Below, one piece after another: positions 1 to 7,734 of a DNA stretch of 64,000 nt. This DNA comes from Rossellomorea orangium (lineage in GTDB: Bacteria; Bacillota; Bacilli; Bacillales; Bacillaceae_B). The DNA lies in contig NZ_JAHWGH010000018.1 in assembly GCF_019334305.1 (NCBI RefSeq), positions 1 to 64,000 of the forward strand, in the 5' to 3' direction. Position numbers and translations under genes: made by a program. Under the pieces are notes generated by a model. It was not told the DNA's origin, made no database searches, and saw nothing but the letters and a program-made list of their open reading frames with translations. Each line of letters opens with the position of its first letter. Within the stretch, counting starts at the first letter, position 1.

Positions 1-30
1 GGGACGGACCTCCTAATGGAGGTCCGTCCC
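1..30. repeat. Dispersed palindromic element, copy 1 (terminator-like)
   Basis: A 13-bp perfect stem (GGGACGGACCTCC at 1-13 against GGAGGTCCGTCCC at 18-30) with a TAAT loop, ten bases past the stop of the leftward symporter gene. It belongs to a family of seven related hairpins in this window and probably ends that transcript. The copy starts at the window edge, so its outer bases cannot be seen. Confidence 0.8.
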
Positions 31-40
31 TCTTTCTTAT

Positions 41-1261
41 TTACCCGTTCGCTTCAGATCGATCAACCACCGCGGCTCCTACAATGTCGCCGGTTACGTT
101 AGATGCCGTTCCACCCATTCCGATGATGGCATCGACTCCTGCAATGAGAGCAACGATTTCGAGTGGTAATCCGAACATCGTTAACACGGCCGATAATGTA
201 ATCAATCCTGCAGAGGGGACTCCTGACGTTCCAATTGATAGTAAAGTTCCAACCAAAACGATCATCAAGAGGTCTGTAACAGAAAGGTGTAAATTCGTGA
301 CGTTTGCCGCGAATACAATCGATACGCCCATCCTAAGAGCTCCCCCGTCTGAATTAAAGATGGCCCCCAACGGTAATGCGAAATTCGCCGTTTTATCAGA
401 TATACCGGCTTTCTTGGCTGATTGAATGGCTACCGGTAGAGATGCAATACTGCTTGAAGTGAAAAAGGCAGTACTGTATGCTTCTTTCGTCTTCTTGAAA
501 AATGTGATAACCGGATTACCCGTCAGCTTTAAGAAGCCAGCATATACTATAATCCAGAGTATAAGAATTCCCAGGTAAAAGACTCCTACAAACTTTAAGA
601 GGGATTGAATCGTATCCCACCCCTGCTGACCAAATGTCGCAGCACTGATAGCAAGCACACCAAGCGGCGCGTATGCCAGAACCCCTTTCAGGAGAATATA
701 AAACATTTCATTGAAGGCAGCGAAAACATTATCCAGTAATTCACCGTATTCCCTCAGCTTACTTTCTTGAGAGAACTTCATCCACGATATGGCTATCCCC
801 ATAATGATCGCAAGGAACATGATCGCCAGAGTATCGCCACCTGCAAAAGCCTGGAATAGATTATCAGGGATGATCTGGAGCAGTACATCTCCGAACTGTG
901 GAGCTTTTGGTTCCTCCACCTGGGCATTAGGAAGCTCTAAGTTCGTCCCTGGGTTGAACAAAAACGCTAATCCAAGACCGATGAAGACCGCTGCTGCCGT
1001 GGTAGCTGCATAATATAGAATCAGCTTCCACCCCATCCGACCAAGCTGGGTCACACTCATCTTGTTCACCGCCTGCACTACAGTGAGGAAAATCACCGGG
1101 ATGGCTATCAAGCTCAGAAGGTGAATGAGCACCGTTCCGAATGGCTTCAGAATTTCAGCATCTGACTTAAAGACGAGTCCTATGATGATCCCTAACAGGA
1201 ACCCAACAGACATCTTCAAAACAAATGGGACTTTCATATATTGCTTCCATATGTATTTCAT
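41..1261 (-). CDS. Dicarboxylate/amino acid:cation symporter (DAACS, GltP-like)
   Basis: A 406-residue sodium- or proton-coupled symporter of the GltPh/GltP family, with the usual length and eight hydrophobic segments plus two re-entrant hairpins. The serine-rich HP1 motif (FFTSSSIASLPV), an HP2 motif (GTSGVPSAGL) and the last-helix NVTGD sequence are all visible. The substrate-contact residues are unusual: where GltPh has DMGRT before NVTGD this protein has GMGGT, so the aspartate that holds the amino group and the arginine that holds the side-chain carboxylate are both glycine, and NMDGT reads NSDGG. The fold call is secure, but glutamate or aspartate as substrate is doubtful. It is monocistronic, flanked on both sides by copies of the palindromic repeat, with a GGTG-type ribosome binding site before the ATG. 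Confidence 0.9.
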   Translation of the reverse strand: MKYIWKQYMKVPFVLKMSVGFLLGIIIGLVFKSDAEILKPFGTVLIHLLSLIAIPVIFLTVVQAVNKMSVTQLGRMGWKLILYYAATTAAAVFIGLGLAFLFNPGTNLELPNAQVEEPKAPQFGDVLLQIIPDNLFQAFAGGDTLAIMFLAIIMGIAISWMKFSQESKLREYGELLDNVFAAFNEMFYILLKGVLAYAPLGVLAISAATFGQQGWDTIQSLLKFVGVFYLGILILWIIVYAGFLKLTGNPVITFFKKTKEAYSTAFFTSSSIASLPVAIQSAKKAGISDKTANFALPLGAIFNSDGGALRMGVSIVFAANVTNLHLSVTDLLMIVLVGTLLSIGTSGVPSAGLITLSAVLTMFGLPLEIVALIAGVDAIIGMGGTASNVTGDIVGAAVVDRSEANG

Positions 1262-1320
1262 TTACACCTACGCCTTTACACATATTTTTTCAGACACCCA
1301 TTATATCACTTTTACGGGAA

Positions 1321-1354
1321 GAGGGACGGACCTTCTTTTCGAGGTCCGTCCCTC
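1321..1354. repeat. Dispersed palindromic element, copy 2
   Basis: Stem GAGGGACGGACCT (1321-1333) with AGGTCCGTCCCTC (1342-1354). The 36-bp stretch including the trailing CC is identical to the copy at 3063-3098. It lies between the symporter start and the end of the oxidoreductase gene, so it could terminate the leftward oxidoreductase transcript. Confidence 0.85.
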
Positions 1355-1418
1355 CCAGCTTTCATTTCTACGTATAGTACGTTTAGCCTCTGAAAAAAGT
1401 ATTTTCTTTTATTTAGAA

Positions 1419-2351
1419 TTATACATCCATGAACGCTATCGTTTCTCTTATTCCCTGCTCGAATGGAGTGGTGATTACATTGCCGAGAAAACTCTCTAAT
1501 TTTTGACCTGATAGTATAGTAGGTTCAGAATTGATATACTGCATTTCCAATGCTTCTCTCATTCCTTTCCCTGCGAACAGAGCAAAAATTGTAAACAAAG
1601 GTTTCGATATAAAGTAGAGTTCCTTTTCTTCGCCGAGAATATTCTTCAACTCATGTTCAATATCTTTTCCGGTAAACGCGGTACCACCCGGTATATTCCA
1701 ATTTTGACCGTATGCCTCATTGCGGATAGCCAAGTCCACCATCATCCTAGCTCCATCTTTAGTGTAAATGAATTCCCTGAGAATATGTTTAGGACCAACA
1801 AACCCCGCTTTTTTCTTCTTTAAAAGCTGTTGTAAGGTGAAGTGAATATAGGTATTGGTAGCATTAGGTCCATAAAAGTCCGGGAAATGGCAGTTCAAGG
1901 TTGGAATAGTAGCCTGCTTTAATCGTTCATCCATTTTTAAGCGAAGTTTACCTTTTCGGGTTTGAGGATCCTTTTCCCAATCCTCTGTAAGCTTTTTCCC
2001 TCCACTTCTTCCATATGCATAAATATTATCCACCACAGCCAACCTGGCATTGTTTCTTTCTGCGGCAAAAATAATATTTTCTGTAACACTAATTAACTTA
2101 TCTTTCCAATCTTCATAAGGAAGATTCAATGCGTGAAAGATTGCGTCACACCCATTTGAAGCATGAATCAGCTGCTCTCTATTCATAGCGTCCCCCGTCT
2201 GTATAGATACACTTCTAATGCTTGAATATAAATGGGATAACTTGGATTTCCCTCTTGCAAAAGCCACTACTTCTATTCCCCTGCTTACCAATTCCAACAC
2301 AAGTGAATAGCCCATTCCTCCGGAAGCACCAACTACCATTGCCTTTTTCAT
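1419..2351 (-). CDS. NAD(P)-binding epimerase/NmrA-type oxidoreductase
   Basis: An atypical extended short-chain dehydrogenase of about 310 residues. The N-terminal Rossmann loop reads GASGGMG right after MKKAMVV, and the sequence FPDFYGPNATN in the middle resembles sugar-nucleotide-epimerase-type proteins; a clean YxxxK catalytic pair is not obvious. I place the start at the ATG at 2351, which sits seven bases behind GGAGGGGG; an ATG 18 bases upstream would lie inside the operator at 2369-2387. The neighbouring TetR gene carries a closely similar operator, so the pair probably forms one regulon in which the regulator responds to a substrate or xenobiotic. The substrate is unknown. Confidence 0.75.
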   Translation of the reverse strand: MKKAMVVGASGGMGYSLVLELVSRGIEVVAFARGKSKLSHLYSSIRSVSIQTGDAMNREQLIHASNGCDAIFHALNLPYEDWKDKLISVTENIIFAAERNNARLAVVDNIYAYGRSGGKKLTEDWEKDPQTRKGKLRLKMDERLKQATIPTLNCHFPDFYGPNATNTYIHFTLQQLLKKKKAGFVGPKHILREFIYTKDGARMMVDLAIRNEAYGQNWNIPGGTAFTGKDIEHELKNILGEEKELYFISKPLFTIFALFAGKGMREALEMQYINSEPTILSGQKLESFLGNVITTPFEQGIRETIAFMDV

Positions 2352-2368
2352 TTTCCAATCCCCCTCCA

Positions 2369-2387
2369 TTAATTAACCGATGGTCAA
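2369..2387. promoter_or_regulatory. Candidate TetR operator of the oxidoreductase gene
   Basis: Read on the minus strand the sequence is TTGACCATCGGTTAATTAA, in which TTGACC and GGTTAA form an inverted repeat around three bases. The same TTGACCAnnGnTTAATTAA string occurs at 2993-3011, upstream of the TetR gene. This matching is direct sequence evidence; binding by the adjacent regulator is inference. Confidence 0.55.
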
Positions 2388-2403
2388 ATAAGTATAAAAA
2401 ATT

Positions 2404-2973
2404 TTACCCTAAGGATTTCAGGATAAAATTCACATGTGACTCTGCAAGATTCTCTACTTCGACATACGTTTCTTCACAACGACAGTAATGACTGACAAAT
2501 CCGTGCAACGATAAGAAAATGGACCATGCCTGCTGGATTGTGACTTTTCTATTGCTTAATTGGATGAGAGTACGGGCAAATTTCTCGTAAGATTCGTTCG
2601 GTCCCTTGTTAACATAGCTTTTCACTTCGGCATCAGACAGTAAAAACATCATTTCATATTGACTCTTATGTGTCAGTCCAAATCTGATATAAGCAAGGAG
2701 TACTTGTTTTAGCTTCCCTTTGTTATCCAGATTTAGGTTAATCACGTCGTCTAGCCATCGATCTAACAGCTTGAAATCAGTTTCAATTATCGCATAAAAC
2801 AAATCAGCTTTGTTCTTAAAGTGATAATATATCGATCCATGACTGTATCCAAGTACGGTGGCAATCTGCCTTATGGAAACCTGCTGGTAGCCTTTTTTGC
2901 GGAATAACTCTCGAGCAGCCGACATGATCATTTCCTTCGTAAGTTCTTGTTCAACAGCTTTTCTTGGTGACAT
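2404..2973 (-). CDS. TetR/AcrR family transcriptional regulator
   Basis: A 189-residue one-component repressor. The N-terminal helix-turn-helix is typical (KKGYQQVSIRQIATVLGYSH, then GSIYYHFKNKADLFYAII), followed by a divergent all-helical ligand-binding domain. The ATG at 2973 lies nine bases behind AAAGGAAG, which fits better than the TTG nine bases upstream. It is followed 30 bases later by the oxidoreductase gene on the same strand, but that gene has its own operator. A 27-bp palindrome directly upstream suggests autoregulation. Ligand unknown. Confidence 0.88.
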   Translation of the reverse strand: MSPRKAVEQELTKEMIMSAARELFRKKGYQQVSIRQIATVLGYSHGSIYYHFKNKADLFYAIIETDFKLLDRWLDDVINLNLDNKGKLKQVLLAYIRFGLTHKSQYEMMFLLSDAEVKSYVNKGPNESYEKFARTLIQLSNRKVTIQQAWSIFLSLHGFVSHYCRCEETYVEVENLAESHVNFILKSLG

Positions 2974-2986
2974 AGAATTCAACTTC

Positions 2987-3013
2987 CTTTAATTGACCAG
3001 TGTTTAATTAAAG
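2987..3013. promoter_or_regulatory. Candidate TetR autoregulatory operator
   Basis: A 27-bp imperfect palindrome: CTTTAATT at 2987-2994 mirrors AATTAAAG at 3006-3013, with partial symmetry across the centre. It contains TTGACCAGTGTTTAATTAA, sharing 16 of 19 positions with the element before the oxidoreductase gene. A second perfect inverted repeat, ACCATTACTGGT, follows at 3018-3029. Confidence 0.6.
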
Positions 3014-3062
3014 CATAACCATTACTGGTAAACATTGTCAAGAAAATATTACTTTGAAATGC

Positions 3063-3096
3063 GAGGGACGGACCTTCTTTTCGAGGTCCGTCCCTC
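3063..3096. repeat. Dispersed palindromic element, copy 3
   Basis: Stem GAGGGACGGACCT (3063-3075) with AGGTCCGTCCCTC (3084-3096), identical in stem and loop to copy 2. It lies just past the stop of the leftward ABC-F gene and probably terminates it. Confidence 0.85.
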
Positions 3097-3109
3097 CCTA
3101 TTACTAAAT

Positions 3110-4795
3110 TCAAATACAATCCCTTTCTTTGCCCCGCTTTTCTATTTCCCGTTTATATTCATCATAATTGCCACTGTAACTTTTTAATGTATGCTCTTCA
3201 ACCGCGATGATTCTCTCAGCCATTCTGTTGATAAAATAACGGTCGTGGGAGATGAAGAAAATGGTACCGCTGAATTCGTCCAGGGCCTCCTCAATCGTTT
3301 CAATCGTATCAATATCAAGATGATTCGTCGGCTCATCCAAAATCAATAGATTGATATCCTGAAACAATAACATCGCAAGTTTTAATCTGACTCGCTCCCC
3401 TCCCGAAAGATGTTTCACTTTCTTGAATACACTTCCTTTATAAAACATGAACCTTGAAAGATATTCCCGCGCCTTCCCTTCTACTATGGAAATATCCTCC
3501 CTGAAAGTATCAAGGACGCTTGCTTCCTCATTATTAAATAGTATAGTCTGAGGTAAATAGGCCGCATTGACATTTGCACCGAACTGGAGTGTGCCTCCAT
3601 CAGGATGATCTTCACCTATAAGCATTTTCAGGAATGTGGATTTGCCACTCCCATTTGGACCCAGCATGGCAACTCTTTCTCCATAACGGACCATCACATC
3701 GGTTTTAGCAAAAATCAACTTATCGTCAATCTGTTTAGATAAACCAACTCCTTTAATGGCTTCTTTCCCTGATCTGCCTGAAGCTTTCAAATCCAGATGC
3801 ATGTTCCTACTGTCGAAAATGGGTTTATCGATAAGCTCCAACTTGGACAGTTTCTTTTGGACGCTTGCTGCCCTTTTAAAGAACTTCGTGTTATCAGCCC
3901 TCAATGCCCAATCACGTAAGCTCATCACTGTATGTTCCATGCGTTTGATTTTCTTTTGCTGTTCCTTGAAATGCTCATATTGGACTCTCAAATTCTCTTC
4001 TTTTTGAAGAACATAAGATGTGTAATTCCCTTTATATGAAATCGATTTTTTATTCTCGATCTCTACAATATTTGTCACTACGTTATCTAAGAAATAGCGA
4101 TCATGGGAGACAATGAGTACCATGCCTTTATAACTCTTCAGAAAGCCTTCCAGCCATTCAACCGATAACATATCAAGGTGATTCGTCGGTTCATCCAAGA
4201 GCAGGATGTCGGGCTGATGAATTAAAAGCTTCCCAAGCCCGACAGTGGTTTTCTCCCCGCCACTTAACAGGTCAAAGTCACGCTCCAACAAGCTTTCTGT
4301 AAGCTGAAGCCCTGTACAGACCTTGCTTATTTTCTCTTCCTTCTCATAACCTCCCTTTACTTCAAATAATTGAATGAGTTCACTATATCGACTCAAAGCT
4401 TTATCAAGTTCATTCCCTTCCAACACGCTCAGGTCATTTTCCAATTTACGCATTTTTACTTCTATTCGATCTACTTCTTCGAATGCTGAATACAGTACAT
4501 CCCTAGCCTTCATTCCTTCTGGGTAGACAGGGGATTGTTCCAAATACGCACTGGTTGCCCCCTTTGACATGTGAATGAGACCTTCGTCATAACCGTAGCT
4601 TGAGGTTTGTGGGTATCCAGGATAATAATTCATCGGCTCAATACCGGCGATCAGTTTCATGATCGTACTCTTCCCGCATCCGTTCTCCCCGACGATTCCT
4701 ACTTTGTCTCCTTGATATACTTCAAGAGAAACATCTTCTACGACGAGTGTCGCTTCCATATATTTTTTGATTCTATTTACTTTTAACTCCAACAT
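3110..4795 (-). CDS. ABC-F ribosome-protection-type ATPase (antibiotic-resistance subfamily)
   Basis: A 561-residue soluble protein with two ABC ATPase domains and no membrane segment, as in the ABC-F family that acts at the ribosomal E site. The first Walker A (GENGCGKST) is at residues 36-44, with signature LSGGEKTT and Walker B LLLDEPTNHLD further on. A charged helical linker near residues 255-330 corresponds to the ribosome-probing arm. The second domain has GPNGSGKST, LSGGERVRL and LILDEPTNHLD. The length and the long upstream leader with an attenuator resemble VmlR, Vga and Lsa proteins that protect against lincosamides, streptogramin A or pleuromutilins, rather than housekeeping EttA-like members; that specificity is inference. 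The ATG follows GAAGGAACGCAT. Confidence 0.85.
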   Translation of the reverse strand: MLELKVNRIKKYMEATLVVEDVSLEVYQGDKVGIVGENGCGKSTIMKLIAGIEPMNYYPGYPQTSSYGYDEGLIHMSKGATSAYLEQSPVYPEGMKARDVLYSAFEEVDRIEVKMRKLENDLSVLEGNELDKALSRYSELIQLFEVKGGYEKEEKISKVCTGLQLTESLLERDFDLLSGGEKTTVGLGKLLIHQPDILLLDEPTNHLDMLSVEWLEGFLKSYKGMVLIVSHDRYFLDNVVTNIVEIENKKSISYKGNYTSYVLQKEENLRVQYEHFKEQQKKIKRMEHTVMSLRDWALRADNTKFFKRAASVQKKLSKLELIDKPIFDSRNMHLDLKASGRSGKEAIKGVGLSKQIDDKLIFAKTDVMVRYGERVAMLGPNGSGKSTFLKMLIGEDHPDGGTLQFGANVNAAYLPQTILFNNEEASVLDTFREDISIVEGKAREYLSRFMFYKGSVFKKVKHLSGGERVRLKLAMLLFQDINLLILDEPTNHLDIDTIETIEEALDEFSGTIFFISHDRYFINRMAERIIAVEEHTLKSYSGNYDEYKREIEKRGKERDCI

Positions 4796-4874
4796 ATGCG
4801 TTCCTTCTTTCGTTCGAAATGAAGTTACGCTATTTATGGACAGGCCAAATAAAAGATTTACTCCTATTCATTTT

Positions 4875-5000
4875 TTACAATAAAAAAAGACCACAAGAAG
4901 GGTATTCCTTCTCACAGTCATGAATCATGATCAACATATAACCCATAAAGGGTCCACCACCGTCAATATAGTGCTGGCGGTGCTTAACCTTCATGAACAT
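4875..5000 (-). CDS. Candidate 41-residue leader peptide of the ABC-F gene
   Basis: An open frame inside the leader of the ABC-F mRNA. It starts at the ATG at 5000 (MFMKVKHRQHYIDGGG...), runs straight through the terminator hairpin at 4889-4919 and ends in the terminator U-tract (...SCGLFLL then TAA). A leader peptide that spans the terminator is the layout expected for ribosome-stalling attenuation: a drug-stalled ribosome upstream would change folding of the stem. The ribosome binding site is weak (AAGATGAA), and translation may start at the second ATG two codons later. No database comparison was possible. Confidence 0.55.
   Translation of the reverse strand: MFMKVKHRQHYIDGGGPFMGYMLIMIHDCEKEYPSCGLFLL
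4889..4919 (-). terminator. Intrinsic terminator/attenuator in the ABC-F leader
   Basis: On the minus strand GACTGTGAGAAGG pairs with CCTTCTTGTGGTC (13 pairs, four of them G-U) around AATAC, followed by seven T. It lies about 90 bases before the ABC-F start codon and about 290 bases after the previous gene's own terminator, so it can only act on the ABC-F transcript. An upstream AGAAGG near 5028-5033 could pair with the 3' arm and act as anti-terminator (inference). Confidence 0.75.
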
Positions 5001-5207
5001 TTCATCTTGATATCAGGACAGTAAGCTTCCTTCTAATTGCCTGATTCCATAAAGAGCATAACAAATAAACCTATAATACACAGGCAATTTAAGCTCATTA
5101 CAAAATCCTTATTAATTTAAAAAATCAAATTAATCAGCAATTAGTTGGTTCCATAAACTTACTATCCCTCCCCGCAACATTTTCATTATTAGATAAATTT
5201 GTAAATA

Positions 5208-5248
5208 GAGGGACGGACCTCTATTTTCACTTTAGAGGTCCGTCCCTC
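5208..5248. repeat. Dispersed palindromic element, copy 4
   Basis: A 16-bp perfect stem, GAGGGACGGACCTCTA (5208-5223) with TAGAGGTCCGTCCCTC (5233-5248), loop TTTTCACTT. It immediately follows the stop of the leftward SDR gene and is the likely terminator separating it from the ABC-F leader. Confidence 0.85.
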
Positions 5249-5254
5249 CAGCAA

Positions 5255-6034
5255 TTATTTTCCTAAAAAGCCGCCTTCGGATTTTATGAGTTGTCCTGTA
5301 ATCCAGGCGGATTCTTCGCTGGCCAGGAAGCTGATCAGTTTTGCAGCGTCTTCCGGTTGGCCGATACGGCCGGTTGGAAATAGAGGTAGCAGATGTTCCC
5401 TTATTTCATCAGAGATCCAACCTGAATCTGTCGGTCCCGGATCTACCGAGTTCACTGTGATCCCGATAGGTGCAAGTCCAACTGATAATGGTTCTGTAAT
5501 GGATATCAACATTCCTTTTGTAGCGATATAGGCTAGGTTATTGGGGTCTGGTCCTTTTGAAACCATATTGATGATCCGGCCGTGTCCCATTTGGGGGACA
5601 GCTTTTTCAAATCGTTTGGCAAACTCCGTTGTCAACAAAAGTGTCCCGCTGTTGTTCACTTGATAATGTTTATCCAGAATATCTTTATCCAACGTGGAAT
5701 AACTTGCCGGAGCTTCGTACGTCGCGTTATTCACTAATATCGAAGGTGTACCTAGAATTTCTTCTACCTGATCCATTAAACGAGCGGGAGCCGTTCCTTC
5801 ACCCAGATCCAGCTCCATATGGGCAGCCCGCACGCCATTTTTTTGCAGTTCCTTACTTAATTGATGAGGAAAGCCAGGATCTGCACCATTCCCAGTCATT
5901 TCATCAAATGAACTAAAATGGGTAAAGAAAATATCGGCTCCTGCAATGGCAAGTGATCGGCAAATTGCTGCTCCGATTCCCTTTGAACGGCTTGTTCCCG
6001 TAACGATGGCTATTTTACCTGTTAAATTGGTCAT
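5255..6034 (-). CDS. SDR family oxidoreductase (3-oxoacyl reductase-like)
   Basis: A 259-residue classical short-chain dehydrogenase. The cofactor loop is TGTSRSKGIG at residues 13-22, a slightly lengthened TGxxxGIG, the structural NNAT motif (VNNATYE) is near residue 101, and the catalytic YIATK is near residue 168. It ends in TGQLIKSEGGF, the usual C-terminal substrate-loop region. The start ATG follows GGAGGAAACTAAA. It is the last gene of a leftward group with the DUF4937 and VOC genes, ending at a palindromic repeat. Cofactor preference and substrate are not readable. Confidence 0.85.
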   Translation of the reverse strand: MTNLTGKIAIVTGTSRSKGIGAAICRSLAIAGADIFFTHFSSFDEMTGNGADPGFPHQLSKELQKNGVRAAHMELDLGEGTAPARLMDQVEEILGTPSILVNNATYEAPASYSTLDKDILDKHYQVNNSGTLLLTTEFAKRFEKAVPQMGHGRIINMVSKGPDPNNLAYIATKGMLISITEPLSVGLAPIGITVNSVDPGPTDSGWISDEIREHLLPLFPTGRIGQPEDAAKLISFLASEESAWITGQLIKSEGGFLGK

Positions 6035-6105
6035 TTTAGTTTCCTCCTATTTCTGAAAGGAGAGGTCAACTGGCATTTAGAGATTGGCGTTGATACATAT
6101 CCAGC

Positions 6106-6750
6106 TTAAAGTTCTGATTTCTTAAGTACACGCCAGGCATTTTCCACATGCATTCCTTCAGTTTTGATCTCCACGAAGTCCTTTAACGGTTCCTCAGCTG
6201 AAGTCAAAGAAAAATCGCTTTCAAGATTTTTCCGATATGAAATTTCATCTTTCCACCCGGTTAAGACCAGGAATTGATTCACTTCTTGTTGAGAAAAAGC
6301 ATATGTACCACCAATCAATCCTTGTTCAGCATCCCTTCCTGAATTCCAGATTGCTTCCTGAATGTTGACAGAGTGCTCCTTTTTATCTTCTACCTGACCT
6401 ACTGTCACGTGAATGAATTGACTTAGACGTATGAGATCACTCATCTCCCCTGCCGAGTTCAAAACAGAGTTGATTCCCTCATACAATTGAACCTCTATAG
6501 AGGAATAAGTGCTTCCTTGAGCAGAATCGAAAAAAATCTCATCATGCGTTTTTTCCATAAATAAGTTGTAATCCTTTCGGGTTTCCCAAAATGCAAACAC
6601 ACAAGCAGTGAGGTTTGGATCATAGCGCCAGCCACCTAATTGTCCAATGAACCCCTTCATCGAATGTAGACGGCTCCATTGCTTTTGAGATTCAAAGAAT
6701 GATTCTTTCTGATACTCTCTCACTCTGCAGGAAATTCTCTTGATCAACAT
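6106..6750 (-). CDS. DUF4937 domain protein (YdbC-like)
   Basis: A 214-residue soluble protein. The N-terminal part (MLIKRISCRVREYQKESFF, then SRLHSMKGFIGQLGGW) matches the dimeric alpha-beta-barrel fold of antibiotic-biosynthesis-monooxygenase-like proteins, as in the DUF4937/YdbC family; the second half (roughly residues 105-205) looks like a repeat of the same fold. No catalytic residues can be assigned. The ATG follows AAGGTGAAGAT and lies nine bases after the VOC gene, so the two are probably co-transcribed. Confidence 0.7.
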   Translation of the reverse strand: MLIKRISCRVREYQKESFFESQKQWSRLHSMKGFIGQLGGWRYDPNLTACVFAFWETRKDYNLFMEKTHDEIFFDSAQGSTYSSIEVQLYEGINSVLNSAGEMSDLIRLSQFIHVTVGQVEDKKEHSVNIQEAIWNSGRDAEQGLIGGTYAFSQQEVNQFLVLTGWKDEISYRKNLESDFSLTSAEEPLKDFVEIKTEGMHVENAWRVLKKSEL

Positions 6751-6759
6751 ATCTTCACC

Positions 6760-7140
6760 TTAAATATTTTCATAGATTTCTAGTAAAGCACCCTCGGGAT
6801 CGCGGAAATGAGCGACCCTCATGCCCCACTCAACTTTTTCCATGGGCATTGTGATAAATTCCACTTTTTCTTTCAGTTTTTCATACGATTCCTCTACACT
6901 TTCTACTTCAAAAATCAATGCAACATGGTCGACAAGAGATGCATCTTGATTGTTTTCAGTACCTAGTGCATCCGTCATCTGTTTCCGTTCGAAAATACCT
7001 AAATGTGACTGTCCTACTCTAAATTGTCCATACTTAGAGTCTTCATCTCCCCAGGATACCTCAAATCCCAAAACATCCTTATAAAAAAGGAAGCATTTTC
7101 TATAATCCTTCACCAGTAACCGGGTATGTGTTAAATTCAA
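6760..7140 (-). CDS. VOC family (glyoxalase/bleomycin-resistance-fold) protein
   Basis: A 126-residue vicinal-oxygen-chelate protein: LTHTRLLVKDYRKCFLFYKDVLGFEVSW opens the first beta-alpha-beta-beta-beta unit and ends in HLGIFER; the second unit runs from VDHVALIFEV to HFRDPEGALLEIYE, giving the usual His and Glu metal ligands. I choose the TTG at 7140 because it sits eight bases behind GAGGAGG; longer in-frame starts would place the ribosome binding site inside the gene. First gene of the small leftward operon. Substrate unknown. Confidence 0.82.
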   Translation of the reverse strand: MNLTHTRLLVKDYRKCFLFYKDVLGFEVSWGDEDSKYGQFRVGQSHLGIFERKQMTDALGTENNQDASLVDHVALIFEVESVEESYEKLKEKVEFITMPMEKVEWGMRVAHFRDPEGALLEIYENI

Positions 7141-7247
7141 AACAAAAACCTCCTCTACCACTTGAATACTACCAATTATTTCAAATTACCTTTTTGAAGA
7201 CAATCATTTTCTTACAGGAAATTAGGAAAAAGGGCAAGCATTAAATC

Positions 7248-7274
7248 ACTATACTCTATTTATGACATACATTA
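7248..7274 (+). promoter_or_regulatory. Sigma-K-like promoter of the rightward DUF4183 gene
   Basis: AC at 7248-7249, a 16-base spacer, then CATACATTA at 7266-7274, which matches the Bacillus sigma-K consensus (AC, 16-17 bases, CATAnnnTA) exactly. It lies 40 bases before the start codon at 7314. This implies late mother-cell expression during sporulation. Confidence 0.6.
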
Positions 7275-7313
7275 ACTATATCAAAAAGAAAATCTGAAAT
7301 TGGAGGAAGGAAA

Positions 7314-7700
7314 TTGAGAAAAAAAAGTAGGGCTCAACGCTATGTCAATCAGGGCATCCGATGCATACCAGAATTCCCTCCAAAGAGCTGTCATACAATT
7401 TATCCACCAGTTCCGATACCACAAACTCCCGGCATCCTTAAGACCACGACCTTTCAGTATGTCGCATATTCTGATGGAGCCAAAAGGAATTTCACTAATC
7501 AGGATCGTTCCGAGGAATATAGTACGTCCGGGATTCTTTGCCCACAACAAGTCTCGTATATGAATCTCTTTGTAAATGCCATGCTTCAGCCGCCATCTTT
7601 ATATAAGGTAAGAGAGGGATTGCTCACACTGAATTCAGCGGACCTCCCTGCTGCAGGAGTACCGGTCATCTTACAATATATTTTAATTCATAGAGAATAG
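7314..7700 (+). CDS. DUF4183 domain protein, probable spore-surface protein
   Basis: A 128-residue protein. The C-terminal part carries the DUF4183 pattern seen in Bacillus spore-surface and collagen-like proteins: FQYVAYSDGAKRNFTNQD, GILCPQQVSYMNLFVNAMLQ, then LLTLNSADLPAAGVPVILQYI. The basic, proline-rich N-terminal third has no signal peptide. The TTG start lies behind GGAGGAAGGAAA. A sigma-K-like promoter upstream fits deposition from the mother cell. It converges on a second DUF4183 gene and shares a terminator with it. Confidence 0.75.
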   Translation: MRKKSRAQRYVNQGIRCIPEFPPKSCHTIYPPVPIPQTPGILKTTTFQYVAYSDGAKRNFTNQDRSEEYSTSGILCPQQVSYMNLFVNAMLQPPSLYKVREGLLTLNSADLPAAGVPVILQYILIHRE

Positions 7701-7702
7701 AT

Positions 7703-7728
7703 AAGAGCGATGACAAATCATCGCTCTT
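7703..7728. terminator. Shared terminator of the convergent DUF4183 genes
   Basis: An 11-bp perfect stem, AAGAGCGATGA (7703-7713) with TCATCGCTCTT (7718-7728), loop CAAA, between the two convergent stops. The T-run is short on both sides. Confidence 0.75.
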
Positions 7729-7734
7729 CAATCA

